64,000 nt of DNA from Liolophura sinensis (taxonomy: Eukaryota > Mollusca > Polyplacophora > Chitonida > Chitonidae), in the NCBI RefSeq assembly GCF_032854445.1, contig NC_088302.1:10351338-10415337 (forward strand). The letters run 5' to 3'. The notes beneath the pieces are model-generated. The model searched no databases. It was not told the origin of the DNA and saw only the letters and a list, made by a program, of their open reading frames with translations. The position numbers were made by a program, and so were the translations under genes. Position 1 is the stretch's first letter; the number at the start of each line of letters is the position of its first letter. This document shows positions 12,063-24,176 of this stretch, one piece after another.

Positions 12063-12276
12063 GGGGTCTCCGTGGCCGAGAGCTTAACGTGTTAGCGCAA
12101 CATGGTGGCTGTGAGTTCAAAAGTCCACGGTTATATCTTCAAGCGAGATGCGGATGGCCGTTGGTTTCTTCTGGATCCGGTTTCCTTCCCAGATTAAAAC
12201 AGATTATGTGTAAGGCCTGCTAACATTCACAATACAACACATTCTTGAGGACGGTGTAAAACACCAATCAAATAAC
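12063..12276 (+). mobile_element. V-SINE-like copy, degraded (tRNA head to A-rich tail)
   Basis: The head 'ggggtctccgtggccgag' and then 'gtgagttcaaaagtcc' resemble tRNA box A and box B. The tail has 'cttgaggacggtgtaaaaca' and 'ccaatcaaat'. The central part present in fuller copies at 13211, 46165 and 52848 is shortened. The organisation matches tRNA-derived SINEs common in molluscs (for example the RUDI V-SINE); family identity is inference. Confidence 0.75.
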
Positions 12277-12518
12277 TGAAGCAATGTGTAGAAAACATCT
12301 GACATATCTACTACCGCGCGAAATGACCGTTGCGTTGTGCTTTTATAGTGCATCATACATTTGGAGTCAAGTACGCGACCAAGCACCAGATTGATGTCCT
12401 TTTGACATAAGTTTGATTTTTTTTTTATTCTAACACGTCATTTGTATCATCAATGTTTTGTACCTTAACTTATGCTTACTAACGTTGTTCATGGTGTAAA
12501 CAAGAACATGATCTATGC

Positions 12519-12605
12519 GTCGATACAGACATTCGTATACCAGCCGTCCACCAATATGGACGTTCTAGGTCAATAATCACAAGACCCATTCCCAAAACGA
12601 GACCG
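12519..12605 (+). repeat. Dispersed repeat family B, fragment
   Basis: The segment 'acattcgtataccag...ggtcaataatcacaag...cccattcccaaaacg' recurs at 22650-22705 and 38138-38196, and inverted at 15555-15590. It appears to be one end of a MITE-like element. Confidence 0.65.
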
Positions 12606-13210
12606 ACCGTGATGTCAAATCTGTGCATTCCTTATCCTGGGTTATCGAAGCCAGTAGAGGACCTATCTCTACTTGACTTTCTCGCCGCCTGGCACTGTAT
12701 TACAAAGGCCGAGACATTTGAATCCTCAAAAACATCTTCCGTTAAATTCGATCCCTGAGTGATGGCGAATTGCATTTTCGTCGATCTAGTTGAGTAATCT
12801 GTACCCAATACGGAATAAATGCATTCAGGTACGTGGTAACAAACCAAATTACTACATACGCGTTTGATCGTGAGAGAAAATGATGCTTAGAAGCATGCAT
12901 ATACAGCCGCCTTACTCCTTGGGGGTGACGGTGTCATGGACATGCGTACACGTGCACGATTTAGATTATATGCTGGTCAATTGACCGCTGTAACTGACCA
13001 GTCTTAAAGGCTGAAGGGTGAACTGCAGGTCATGTGCAGTCAGGACGTCAACGTGCATCCCAGTATGACCTTCTGCAAGTCTGTTTGGATGGCAATGTAG
13101 CACGTTACCTTTGTCTGAATTCATCGAATATGTTATCCCCCTTTATGAGCTTGCATGCCCTTGTATGCAAATGTGCAAAGTATAATACTGCTACACACAC
13201 AATATATTGA

Positions 13211-13484
13211 CCTCCATCGGCACACTCATTTGGTTAGCACCTTAGCGCAGCGTAATGACCCAGGAGCCTCTCACCAATGCGGTCGCTGTGTGTTAAAGTT
13301 CACCTCATGCTGGCTTCATCTCCAGCCGTACGCGGGAAGGTCTGACGGCACCCTGCGGATGGTCGTAGGTTTCACCCGTGCTCTGCCAGGTTTCCTCCAA
13401 CCATAATGCTGGCCGCCGTCATATAAGTGAAATATTCTTGAGCACGGCGTAAAACACCAGTCAAATAAACAAATGAATAAATCC
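13211..13484 (+). mobile_element. V-SINE-like element, near full length
   Basis: A tRNA-like head ('tggttagcacc...agcgcag', then 'ggtcgctgtg') is followed by 'gctggcttcatctcc', 'cgggaaggtctgac', 'ggtttcctccaaccataatg' and the tail 'aagtgaaatattcttgag...cggcgtaaaacaccagtcaa', ending in AAATAAAC repeats. The same order of blocks is seen at 52848-53100 and, inverted, at 33319, 46165 and 52450. Confidence 0.85.
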
Positions 13485-13616
13485 ATCGGCATAAAAAGGC
13501 AATTAAGCCGCAACCAACGTGCATGTAAGCCAATAAGCCTTCTTCAGGCAAACAAGCGCAACTGTAGGCCAAGGTATAAATTTATTACAGATTTACTAAA
13601 GCGTGCAAATTACTAC

Positions 13617-13670
13617 TGTATACGCATTTACATGAACAGTTAGAATAAAACCCTGAGGTAAATTGACATG
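13617..13670 (+). repeat. Lone terminal sequence of inverted-repeat family E
   Basis: 'gcatttacatgaacagttag' followed by 'aataaaaccctgaggtaaat' matches the termini of the element at 18875-19815 and a further fragment at 18324. No matching right end is seen nearby. Confidence 0.6.
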
Positions 13671-14049
13671 TCTTATACGGTTTAGCCATTTATTCCAGAC
13701 ATTTATCTTGTAATAGCGACGACACGCTTACGTGTAAAGTAAATGTATATAAAGATTCAATGTTTAACTGTAGCCTGTATTGAAATTCAGAGAGCAAAGT
13801 AATGCCACTAACGTAACATGGAAGTCAATAAGTGAAAAGATTTTAGACCGGCGTTAAGTAACGATCAAATAAATAAATAATGAATTTTCAATTTGATATG
13901 TAATTAAAATGTTTAATCACATGTGCAGCTTAAGCTGATTTAAGGTTCCATATTCTTCTTTCAGATGATTGTGTCGCTGGTTAAGTTTGAAAACATGGAG
14001 CCCTTAAAAACTTATACTGCATGGTGGACATCGTACCTTCAGAACCGTT

Positions 14050-14150
14050 AATGTTTACTTCGGGAATTTCGGTTTCCTTCATCAATGAAGCCAAACACCA
14101 TCGCGTAAGAGAAATATTTTTGAGCGTGCCGTTAACATCCGCCCAGTCAA
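14050..14150 (+). mobile_element. Probable V-SINE tail fragment
   Basis: 'ggtttccttcatcaatgaag...gagaaatatttttgagcgtg' aligns loosely with the 3' half of the V-SINE-like elements. It is strongly diverged. Confidence 0.4.
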
Positions 14151-14171
14151 CAAGCTAAAATTATTTTGTTA

Positions 14172-14290
14172 CTTGATTGGCCTTTTACGCCGTACTCAAG
14201 AATATTTCACCTATACGACACCGCCCAGCATTATGGCGGGACGAAATCGGATATAGCCCTGGGGAAACCCACGACCATCCACATTCAGTG
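14172..14290 (-). mobile_element. V-SINE-like 3' fragment, inverted
   Basis: Read on the plus strand it starts 'gattggccttttacgccgta' and 'ctcaagaatatttcacctat', the complement of the SINE tail, then 'cagcattatggcggg' and 'ggggaaacccacgaccatcc'. The tRNA-like head is missing. Confidence 0.75.
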
Positions 14291-14682
14291 TATATATCTA
14301 TTTGTTTCCTGCTGAGGGACTGAGCACTTGCGCTGTTTTCATGTTCCTGTTAATTACATGTGAGGGGAACACAATACAATTAATAATTCGCCATTGATTC
14401 CTGATCACCACTGCAGATTTGACACGAGAGCTGGATTTGAACCTTAGACCTAAAAGACCACGGTTTGATCGGCTGCGTCGAGAACAAAGCTCTATGCAAT
14501 TAAGCTAGCGATGTGCAATCAAGACACGCAAAGAGAAAAGACTTATCAACCGTGTACTCTGCATCATTACATTATTTTGGGGGGCAAAAAATCCATATTC
14601 GCAAGCCAATCAAGTTTTCTGTATTTACAAAGAATAGTTCAAATTATTGCTTTTCGGTAAATATCAGACTAGTTTGTGTACT

Positions 14683-14889
14683 GTTTATTTAATTGGTGTT
14701 TTACACTCAAGAATATTTCACTTACCCGACGGCGGCCATGCAGCATTATGGTGGGAGGAAGCCGTGCAGAGTCCGGGGGAAACCCACGACCATGCGCAGT
14801 TTGCTGATAGACCTTCTCACGTACGATCGGAGAGGAAGCCAACATAAGCTGGACTTGAACTCACAGCAACCCCATTGAGGGTCATTGCG
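14683..14889 (-). mobile_element. V-SINE-like element, inverted, head truncated
   Basis: Complement of the family blocks in order: AAATA-type tail, 'gtgttttacactcaagaata', 'gcattatggtgggagg', 'gggggaaacccacgacc', 'acgatcggagaggaagcc', 'gctggacttgaactcaca'. The final tRNA box A portion is lost. Confidence 0.8.
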
Positions 14890-15399
14890 CATATCTGCAC
14901 TATATATAGTGTTAAAATGCGTTTAAAGTTTGACAACGTTACCTACCTATTGTGTAATTCGAATAAATTTGCGCTGATTGATATTTTGCCCTACATCTCG
15001 GGAATCGCCTCTTTAAAATCAATTACTGCGATTAGCAAATGAACAAACAAAAACAATCTTCCTTTGCAATCGGTGGGTTGCTTCGATCTTGGCGTTATCG
15101 ATATCTCAGCAAAGTGTCGTATAGTGAACTAATGATGCTGGGTCACGTGATCATAACACAGACAGCGTATAATGTGTGCAACTAGTATGAAATAGCATCC
15201 AGTTTCGGAACAGCAATTTGTTGTCTTATATGGAGCAGGGTTTGGCATGATGCATAGACGACCTTTCTGATGATAACGCCCGTGCGAGCGCATAAACATC
15301 GAGGTTTATTACATCAATATGATGCTTTTTATGAACATTTGCGATCAAAGCCAGACTGAGATACTTATATTAATATTCGACCGGGAAATTATTTTCGAG

Positions 15400-15690
15400 A
15401 TTTAAAATTTGATTTGGATGTCATGCCTAGAATTGAGTCTTCCATGCATGCGTCATTGAAAACCGAAAACTGCTCCTCTCTCACATGTCACCAACTTTAT
15501 TTACTATTTATATAATTATTTAATTATTACAAATTCATTTCGCAACTGGTGTTTTATGTTGTTTTGGAAATGGGTCTTGTGATTATCGACTACGTATATA
15601 AATCTACACGCGTGGAAACAGACATTCGTGTAACAACCGTCAACCGCCCCTTCATGGTCTATGAGTGGTATCCGAATGCTGGACTTCACC
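15400..15690 (+). repeat. Dispersed repeat family B, long copy
   Basis: Alignable by eye with 22245-22505 over about 250 bases ('tcatgcct.gaat', 'gcatcattgaaaac', 'ttgttgtggaaatggatctt', 'gcgattatc'). The right part, 'gtggaaacagacattcgtgt', matches the 12519 copy in direct orientation, whereas 'aaatgggtcttgtgattatc' matches its end inverted, so the element is internally palindromic. No coding capacity. Confidence 0.65.
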
Positions 15691-15699
15691 CTCTGAACT

Positions 15700-18320
15700 G
15701 AACGGCTCGTTAGGTAATAGTACAACCTACAACCTTGGGAACAAACGATGCTGTAAAACTGAGTAGAATTCATCCATTTCAGTCACGTATACACCTTCCC
15801 CTTGCACCACTGTCATTCCATTTTCCTCTGGCATCAAGTCTCGCTTGCACAAAAATAGAATGGGACAATCATGTAATATGGATTTACATGCCAGAGCAGG
15901 CATGTGAGAAAATCTGATTTGAACATCATCATGATCGATTGATTGATGATAATGACACGTACACATAGATCAAACGTCTTTAATTTGGTGATTGAGTGAT
16001 GGATCGACAATGATTGTGTACCGTGTATTATATCAGTCGATAACCGCAGCCAGGTATCCATGTAATCGAGTAGAGATGAGCTTGTCAGCATGTTTCACGT
16101 TGTCAAGTCTAGGCCTAGATAGACTTACACAGATCACAGTGTTACATATGCATTTAAGACACGCCTCTGCTGTGAAAACCTTCAGGCGTCCTCCGGATAA
16201 TTCTAGGTCACCAAGATCCGCTACGGCTGTTTTTAAAGTCAAGAAGTCGAGCTTCGGTGACGAACTCGGATCAACTTCCGACGACCCCTTTGAACTATAC
16301 GTCTGACTCGGCCGTCTGAGCCAACGACATGCTCCGCGAGTCGGTTGACCCCCGCTGCTGAGGTCGCACACCGTCTAGGGCGCAGTCAAAGCGAGGTTTG
16401 TAGGTGAAACAAGGTCACCAGGCGATCAATGCAGGTCAAATGCCTCACTTTAGCGAATCCCTTACTTGACTTCTCCGCACTACCGCCTCTTCCGCGAGCT
16501 TTTTCCAAACCAGGTCGCCTCCAGAAAAACACTGATATGGCCTATTTTTTCATCGGGGTAAATGTGCTGTTCTAGATTGACTATTTTTGCTGTGTATTTT
16601 TATTGTAACGTTAGCTGATACGTTCATATCACAAAGCCAGTAAATTACATGTTCGGTTTTATTTTTTTGTAGAACCCACGCGTTAACGCCAGATCTGATA
16701 AATGCTTTCGGATTGACATAGTTAGGCGCTCGACAACCTGTTCACCCCCACCTCCCGGCTGAATACATGATTCATGGAATGAACCACTGATATCGATGTG
16801 TACAAAACAGAATTTTTAATTGTTATCAGACTGACTCTATACTGCACGTGTTTATGTGTCAATATGTATGCTCGAATTACACCACGGGCGGTTTTGTGGT
16901 GCACGTGGCACGGAAGGCTCACCTTAACGTGGCTTGGGGTTTTTTTTAGACAGGCGGCCATGAAACACTCCAAGTGTATTGGGTCAGATATGCCCCAGTA
17001 TACCTGTAACTCACATATACTTATCCATGTCGGCGCCAGGTCCGAGTAATAAGTACATGCACTTTAACATTTAGTATTAAAGATAGTTTTATACTTATCA
17101 AAATTAAAAATGTTCATGTCAAACAGAAGGCGAGGTCTAGCATTTTCAGCTTTCCTATATTTCAGACAAATTTGGAGAAAAAATTAAGCATAAAATTGGT
17201 GTCATAGTAAGCGAGCGTGTGTGGAATGACAACTTATTGTCACACTGACGTCCGTAATATTGGTGTGTGTGTATACGCAGCCTGATCAATACTAGTGCAC
17301 AATAAACATGGTGTCTGAACTCGGTCAGTAACGTTAACTGCTCTCATTTTCCTTTATGTCATTTGTGTAATGTAACCTTTATTAGGTATGTGCTCACTGA
17401 TCCTTTCGTGAAATCGGACCGATCCGATCTAGTGATGTACCGATGCTATAAATGGTAACGGACAGGTCTATTGTAATAGAAGGGTAGCCTTAATTTTTGG
17501 TAGGGTTTATGTACCATTGACATGTGTATGAATACATAACTTCATATATGCGCTATGGGACAAGCTCAAACGAAGGATGCCCTTAGGGGTGAACGCATTG
17601 CAAGTTACACACCCCTGTGCCTCCAAAATGAAACAATCCATTCTACGTATATATGCTTCCCTTCGCTTTTCAGACACTTTATTTAAATTTTTGAAACAGA
17701 AACACAGAAAGACTCCAGAAATGAAGGAAAAGATTTTGTATATTTGTATGTCGAGGTTAATATATGTATGACGTATATATACACCGGTGCTGCCATTATC
17801 GTTTATTTTGTTGTTGGTGTTTTGTAAAACACATTAATAAGTTTGATGCACAAATAATTTTCCATTTTGTAAACTTTCGTTTTTTTTTAATGTTTTTTCT
17901 GTTTTGTTTTTTTAAATTGGAATAGGCTGATTTAGGCATACATGCATACAGAGGAAAAAGAAAGAAATATAAGTTAGACGCAAAAAAAAACTCAAAAAGG
18001 AAAAAAAATTCTATATCGATATTGCGTAGTTAAGGTAGACTGAATGTGTACTTAGAAATGCTACATTTACAGTTATCTCCCATTCTAATTACCATTTGTA
18101 CTGAAAAACTGCCATAGTTGCACGTAGGAGTATAGTCATTTCTGTAATCATGTAATAATTGATGTGCAACATTTGTACATGCCGTTTTTATTTGATTAAT
18201 TATTGAGTAATTCCAGACAAGTGAAGTCTAATAAATTGCAATTAACATCATTGCATTTTTGTTTTTTTTTTTACCTGTGTTTATACCATGTTCCTGGGGG
18301 TGAGGGGGGTAAATTGATAC
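15700..18320. other. Gene-free stretch with a GC-richer, CpG-containing block at about 16180-16520
   Basis: Most of this is AT-rich and featureless. The block 16180-16520 has clearly more G+C and CpG than its surroundings and open frames on both strands: a plus frame ending DDPFELYV at 16306 and a minus frame 16371-16033. It could be a promoter-type CpG block, a first exon or a decayed retrocopy; no splice or family evidence decides this. Confidence 0.35.
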
Positions 18321-18323
18321 TAA

Positions 18324-18374
18324 TTAAGCATTTACCTCCACCGTTAGAATAAAACCCTGAGGTAAACTGACAAG
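18324..18374 (+). repeat. Lone terminal sequence of inverted-repeat family E
   Basis: 'ttaagcatttacc' followed by 'gttagaataaaaccctgagg' and 'taaactgacaag' matches 13617-13670 and the left end of the element starting at 18875. Confidence 0.6.
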
Positions 18375-18874
18375 AAGCCCATTTGAGGAGTTGCTCTGAA
18401 TTCACTCTGTGCTGTGGTCTTTCATACAATATTATGCGATAGCATAATATTGTTACTTGTATGTAAATGTTAATTAAAATTTGAACACATACAAGAAGAT
18501 GTAATATATTAACCATGTAGGGTAAGCAATTTACATTGATCCAATCTAAACCTGCTATATATCATTATCGCTTTGATTTATTTTCGTAATATACAAGTAA
18601 TTTCTGTATATATACGGTGTTGTGATTTGCGGATTTACAAATGCATGTGTGTATGAAATGTTTGCGAAATGATACAAACAATGAAATGTTATTTCTGTAC
18701 AAATAATTTAAAATTGTAAATGAAACAAAACGCAAAAGTCTGAGATATTAAGCCCAAAAACAGAACAAGTAAAAATTAAGGCCGAGATATTGAGTCTAAT
18801 ATATTGTAATTAACATCACTACATTTTATCTAACTCTGCACAAGCTACGTACTATGGGTCTTTTGCTCATTGTC

Positions 18875-19815
18875 TAAGCATTTACACGAACAGTTAGAAT
18901 AAAACCTTAAGTGAGATAAATAGCTATGACATATTCTTATGTAATGTATATGTACACGATCTTCCGAAACATTATACCACCGAAGCCATGGAGAATATTC
19001 AATCAGAAGTTTACCCCACCTCATGAACAAGAGTTTCCAGGGTTCACGTCTGGAGCGGAAGGTTAGGAGAGGTCGCCTAAGGTCAGCTCGTGGGAAGAAG
19101 TTTTTTAGAAACTGGGTCAAGTCGCACGTGGCAACTGACCCAGGCTCAGTCAACCGCATCGGTGACGCTGTTTAAAGTGTTGCGATATCCATCCGGCGAC
19201 TGGGGTCTAAAAATACGCCAAGGTTGTGTATATATAGCATATTTCCCCGGCACTACATGGAGATCGCAATAAAGACAGGACAACCTTCGTATGCCAATAT
19301 TATCCCGTAATCGACAAACAGCCCCGTGGCGCAATTCGTCTAGACTGGTTGAACCTTGACATCGATTTAGGATATTCCACTGCTTGTAATAAGGGGGTAC
19401 AGGACTTCCTATGCAGACAGTGTGACCTCGTGCATAACTCACCCACAGAGCTAAGAGGAAAACACACCGCCGTCAAAACAGCAAACATAGTTTTCTATCT
19501 TCTGTTAATGAAGACATTTCAAACAACATATCCTGATTTGTACCTTTCATTCTTTCCTAACCAAAACGTATCGACATTAAAAAGTTTAGAACCTGCAAAA
19601 ATAAATCTCGGGATATTTGGCATTGCGTTTTTTACTTAACCTTGAAACATTTCATTTAATACAAAGCTTTGGAATTGATTAGAATACAAAATACTATATC
19701 TTAAGAGTAAAACCAGAGTGTGATAGTTGACAAATCGTCAAACGTAAACGGTGAAATCTAGTTTCTTGTCAAATTACCTCAGAGTATTAAATGTAACTGT
19801 TCATGTAAATGCTTA
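18875..19815. mobile_element. Inverted-repeat (DNA-transposon/MITE-like) element, family E, 941 bp
   Basis: The left end 'taagcatttacacgaacagt' and the right end, whose complement reads 'taagcatttacatgaacagt', form terminal inverted repeats that remain similar for about 40 bases (into the 'ctgaggtaa' region). The interior has no transposase frame, so it would be non-autonomous. Target duplications are not clear. Family assignment is open. Confidence 0.6.
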
Positions 19816-21300
19816 AAGAGTAGCAGCTCACACGCCTCCCTAGCACAATGGTTAAACCAGAATTAAGTAAAAGAAAACATACAGTAATGTTAACTGCAAT
19901 ATTTCAGATGTCACTATATAGTCGAGAATTACTCAAAATGCTCTGTTGTCATCACATTTATCATTCAATAACACGGAAATAAACCTGCTAAGGGACAAGG
20001 TCTGGAGTTCGATTAGTCCAGCAGCAGATACATTTCAGCGAATTTCAGTCTCGATCAATATATGTTAAATATTTGCTTCCATGTCGTATGTGATTATTAC
20101 TAACTTATGAATTGGTGTATTTAAACTGAGGCACAGCAGGATCACCCAAAATAAAATCAATATACATATACGTTTTCTTCTCAATGAAAATGTATGACAA
20201 AAGTAGTACAGTAGGTTTAAATTCTTTTGAAAATGATGTTTGAAAACTCCCAACTTTCAGATATGTCTTTTAAAATTTATGTTTGTTGAATACATAGCGG
20301 TTCTCCACAGCTGAGTGTACAAAGATGTGACTTCTTGATTTTGCACCTGAGCTTGAATCTAAATCTCTCGGTGCCTGAATGAGTTACCTCCCCTGACCTG
20401 CCCTGCATATTACGAACCCAGTAATGTTTTACAATGTCACAAATGAAACTGACATTCGTGTTGTCAAGACTTGAGTTACTGAGACTGGAAACCGTTTTAG
20501 TTTTTGTATAAATACAGGTCCAGATACGATATACCACCTGGAGAGTCTGTAGTTTTCTTTCTATCCAGCGAAGAATGATATACATGAATATATTTTCACA
20601 GCCTTTGCTATATAAGGATTGCTTAAAGCTATAAGCAAGTCAACAATGTACCGCTTAGTGAATGAGAAATATCGAGCCTGGCAGAGATTATTTTTTAACA
20701 ATTTGTGCATATAGTCGAACTCATACGAAGAACGGTATAGCTCGGCCAAAAGGAGGCACAATTTGTACCCATCGGAATGCTTTTATTTAGTTTCTCCCAA
20801 TATCACACAGATATTACTAATCATAAATTCAAGGCTTTGTTGCTTTTGACGTTAACACAGCGGTGACCGGTTTTATTAAAATGAGTGAGCCTTTGTGAGG
20901 AATATTAGTACAGAGAATAGAAAAATCCCAACCGGGGATTTCTTTATACGGAATATTTATTTGAGAGTCTAATTCTTTAGAGAGACGTGACTCACGTTTT
21001 TTTACTAGATACTATTTGTTCTCAAGATGAAAACTATTACTTGAAACGTTGTTTTATTTCATTGTTGCAAGTACGCTACATGCGGACCTAATTCGTACCT
21101 TGATATATTTCCTCAGTTCTTTAAGCGAACAACGGTTTAGTAATAAGATGTTGGTATTATCGGCTGGATTGAAGCTTTCTCCTGTACTATTCTGTACTAA
21201 TTACAAGTGTCATAGGATACTAAAACATAACAATTATATCAATTTCAGGTGAGTGCGAAAAGTTCAATGTACATGTGGTCCTCAATAATAGTTCGATATC
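19816..21300. other. Gene-free stretch, nothing recognised
   Basis: AT-rich DNA with short random open frames only; no repeat family or splice-supported exon noticed. Confidence 0.5.
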
Positions 21301-21690
21301 CTTTTCAAGCGCAAAAGACACTTGAAAATAATTTTTTGTATGGTGGGTACCACCTCTTGGAATATGGTGTCTTTGAGTAATAATGTTATAACTGAGGATG
21401 TAACACCTAATTGCTTAATAAATGTATTTGCACCAGAGTTTTTCAGATAAGAGATTTGTTCAACCTGGATCTCGATCATACCTAAACTTTAATGTATACA
21501 TAGATGTTATCATAATTCAGATTAAAAGCATGTGTTTGGATATAAGAAAAATGTTCATTCCAATAAAATTTATTAGACAGTCGTCACACCCTTATTTAGA
21601 ACATTATTATGCAAAGACGATATATACCAAGAGGTGACCCCAAATACCCACCATACAATAATACTTTCAAATACTCCTTTCTCCTGAAAG
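21301..21690. mobile_element. Palindromic MITE-like element, about 390 bp
   Basis: The left arm 'cttgaaaata...tgtatggtgggtaccacctc' is matched by the right arm 'gaggtgaccccaaatacccaccatacaataatac', read as complement. The arms extend about 70 bases with mismatches. The interior has no coding capacity. Confidence 0.55.
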
Positions 21691-22244
21691 AAAAAAATCG
21701 AAAAAAAATATTAAAAACCATAATTGCAAATAAGCTTTCACGCTCTTTCATTTAATTTTTGCATCATTTTTGTGTTTTTTCCCCCTTAAAGTAAAAGAAA
21801 GCTAAAATATGAAGTAAGGTTCATCATAGAGACAACCGAAAACTATGCGTTAAAAAGCTTTCATTTACTTTTTCAGATTTTTTGTAGAGTGTTGAAAGGC
21901 ATTCACATATTTGAATACTATGATGGGCTGTATGAGCCATTCTGACAGTATCTTGGAAATCTGACGTCACATCACCTTTTTCCTGATGTTCACCAGAAGG
22001 AAGGAATTTTTGGGAATCTTTTATCAGTAATGCTTTACTAATGGGTAAAAAGGGTTATTCCAACATTCAATGTCGTGATTACAGTTGAAAAAAACTTCCT
22101 GTGAAGTCAGAGTTCTTAAACTCTGATAGTCTGGTCCATAAAGGCCACCATAGAATTCAAATGTTTGTACGCCTTTAACTCTATTCACAAAAATCTAAAA
22201 AAAAAAACAATAAATGAAAGTATATTTATGCATAGTCTTAAGTG

Positions 22245-22705
22245 GTTTGAACTTTGATATGGAATTCATGCCTGGAATATTCATTGTCTGCCCGGCATCA
22301 TTGAAAACTGATGACCGCTTCTCTCTTGTGTGTTACCGGCTTTATTTCTTATTTGTATAATTTCTTACATACCTTTGTCTTCGAGAGTTAGTGTTAAACG
22401 TTGTTGTGGAAATGGATCTTGCGATTATCCACTTGGAACGCCCTTTACGGAGTCCTACGAATGGTATAGGAATGTTACAATGCTTTATAACTGGGCGGCC
22501 ATTTGTTTTAGACATGAAAGGGTGGTCACGTGACCTCCAACTTTCGACCCGTCTTACAGAATATTTTTAGACACATTTCCAGCTAAAACTTCAAAGCATG
22601 TAACGTATGTGTTGGGATAACCCAAAGGATCTATGTGTGGAAACATATATACGAACATTCGCATATGAATGTTCCGAGTCAATAATCGCAAGGCCAATTC
22701 CCAAA
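22245..22705. mobile_element. Dispersed repeat family B, copy with inverted arms
   Basis: The left part aligns with 15400-15690. 'ttgtggaaatggatcttgcg' near 22400 is the complement of 'cgcaaggccaattcccaaa' ending at 22705, so the element has inverted arms about 300 bases apart. It looks like a non-autonomous hairpin element. Confidence 0.6.
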
Positions 22706-23436
22706 TTAATTAGGACAGTAGAAATTTAGGATGAAATCATGCTCTGAGAAGCGGTCTACAAAATTTTCAATGATATTGGAAAGACGCGAGTAATATTCTA
22801 GGCCAATGAATGAAATCAGTATAAGTTGGCTATAATCGAAATATGTGTCTCAGCAGCGCTGAAACTGTTATAAGATATACCCAACGTGGCGATCTAATTC
22901 GACACAATGAAGACACGGCTCGTAACTCCGGGTTAAGCGAGTGCCGATGATTCTGGACGCTTTGTTCATATTTACTTACAAGTATAAAACTTATAGACAG
23001 TTGGAGTGAAGGAATCATATGAAAAAATAGATAACAGGGATGTTCACAATAAACATAGGCTGAACACAACATGCAGAATACTGATCAATATTTCGACCTC
23101 AAACTTTACATCAATAGTAAATTCATTAGATATGTAAAAAAAAACTAGCTAAATAATAGCCTTCTTCCTCGAAGTTAAAACAACAAATCGTTTTCATTAA
23201 CGCCAGGATGACATACATTTGTGAAATCTTGCATGCATAAAATTGTTTTACTTTACAGCTAGGTTATATATCAAAATGTATATGATGTTGACTCGAAAAA
23301 ATCTCTTCATCGAAAGCATATAGTTAAAGCAATACATGTCGCTTTTTTGCAAATGGTGCAAAAGTGCTCATTGTTCGTGAATCGGATTAGTCTGTCCATA
23401 TTTTGCCATGCACGCATAGCGGTGACTCGGGCGTTA

Positions 23437-23785
23437 ACGAGTGAGTGAGTGGGTGCTTGGGGTTTAACGTCGTATTCAACAATTTTTCAGTCATATGACG
23501 ACGAAGGAGTCCTTAGAGTGCGTGTAATTTTTGCAGGACGGATTTCCACTGCTCTTTTATCTAGTGCTGCTTCACTGAGGCAATTACCGCAGGCAATTAA
23601 GGCTCCCAACCCGAGCCATTAAACTGATACGGTTCAACCTGTCCTTGCATTTTTCCTTCATGCTGAACGCCATGCGAAGAAGTTACAACTTTCTCTTACG
23701 GTCATAGTTGTGACCTGACCCAGGATTGACCCTGAATCTCCCGCCCCTGAAGCAGACGCTCTACAACTAAGCCATCGGGACCGGT
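23437..23785 (-). mobile_element. tRNA-headed SINE of a second type, inverted
   Basis: On the plus strand it starts with the simple repeat 'gagtgagtgagtgg', continues 'cttggggtttaacgtcgtat', 'cagtcatatgacgacgaagg' and 'cttcactgaggcaatt', and ends with a tRNA-like head whose complement contains 'atggcttagttgtagagcg' (box A-like) and 'gggtcaatcctggg' (box B-like). A (GAGT)n-tailed SINE of this form is, to my recollection, common in molluscan sequence; I cannot confirm the family name. Confidence 0.75.
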
Positions 23786-23988
23786 GGAGCGTTAACGACA
23801 TCATATCGGTAGCGTAGTTTCATCTGTAAGCTAATCATTACGGGTGAGACATTTTGGATGCCTGATGTACCGACCCCTATTCGTATTTGTTGGTAGATTG
23901 CCTATCTAGAGGAATGGGATATTGTGACACCATTAAACATAAACATTGCATCTCTTCCACTTCCTTCAGTCTTCTGTACACCGCGCTA

Positions 23989-24176
23989 ATGCCTTCTCTA
24001 TGCTCTCAGCTGTTGTCACATTCTGAGGCTAGCGACGTTGTACAGCCTATGTATGTTGACATCACCGAGCACTGGCGACTATCTATATCTTCCACATTTA
24101 GGATGCCTTCTCTATGCTCTCAGCTGTTGTCACATTCTGACGCTAGCGACGTTGTACAGTCTATGCATGTTGACAT
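23989..24176 (+). repeat. Direct duplication, 74 bp with 114-bp period
   Basis: The segment starting 'atgccttctctatgctctca' at 23989 recurs at 24103 with very few differences. Both copies lie in one open frame of about 143 codons (23887-24318), reading MPSLCSQLLSHS twice. The frame has no family match known to me and is probably not a gene. Confidence 0.85.

Noticed and set aside
12063-12130. tRNA gene at the head of a SINE
   Set aside because: Box A and box B-like motifs are present, but the cloverleaf cannot be completed and the sequence continues into the SINE body. The same applies to heads near 46430, 52700 and 52850.
19112-19143. Hairpin CTGGGTCA...TGACCCAG as a terminator or RNA gene
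   Set aside because: An isolated 8-base stem inside an inverted-repeat element; no supporting structure.
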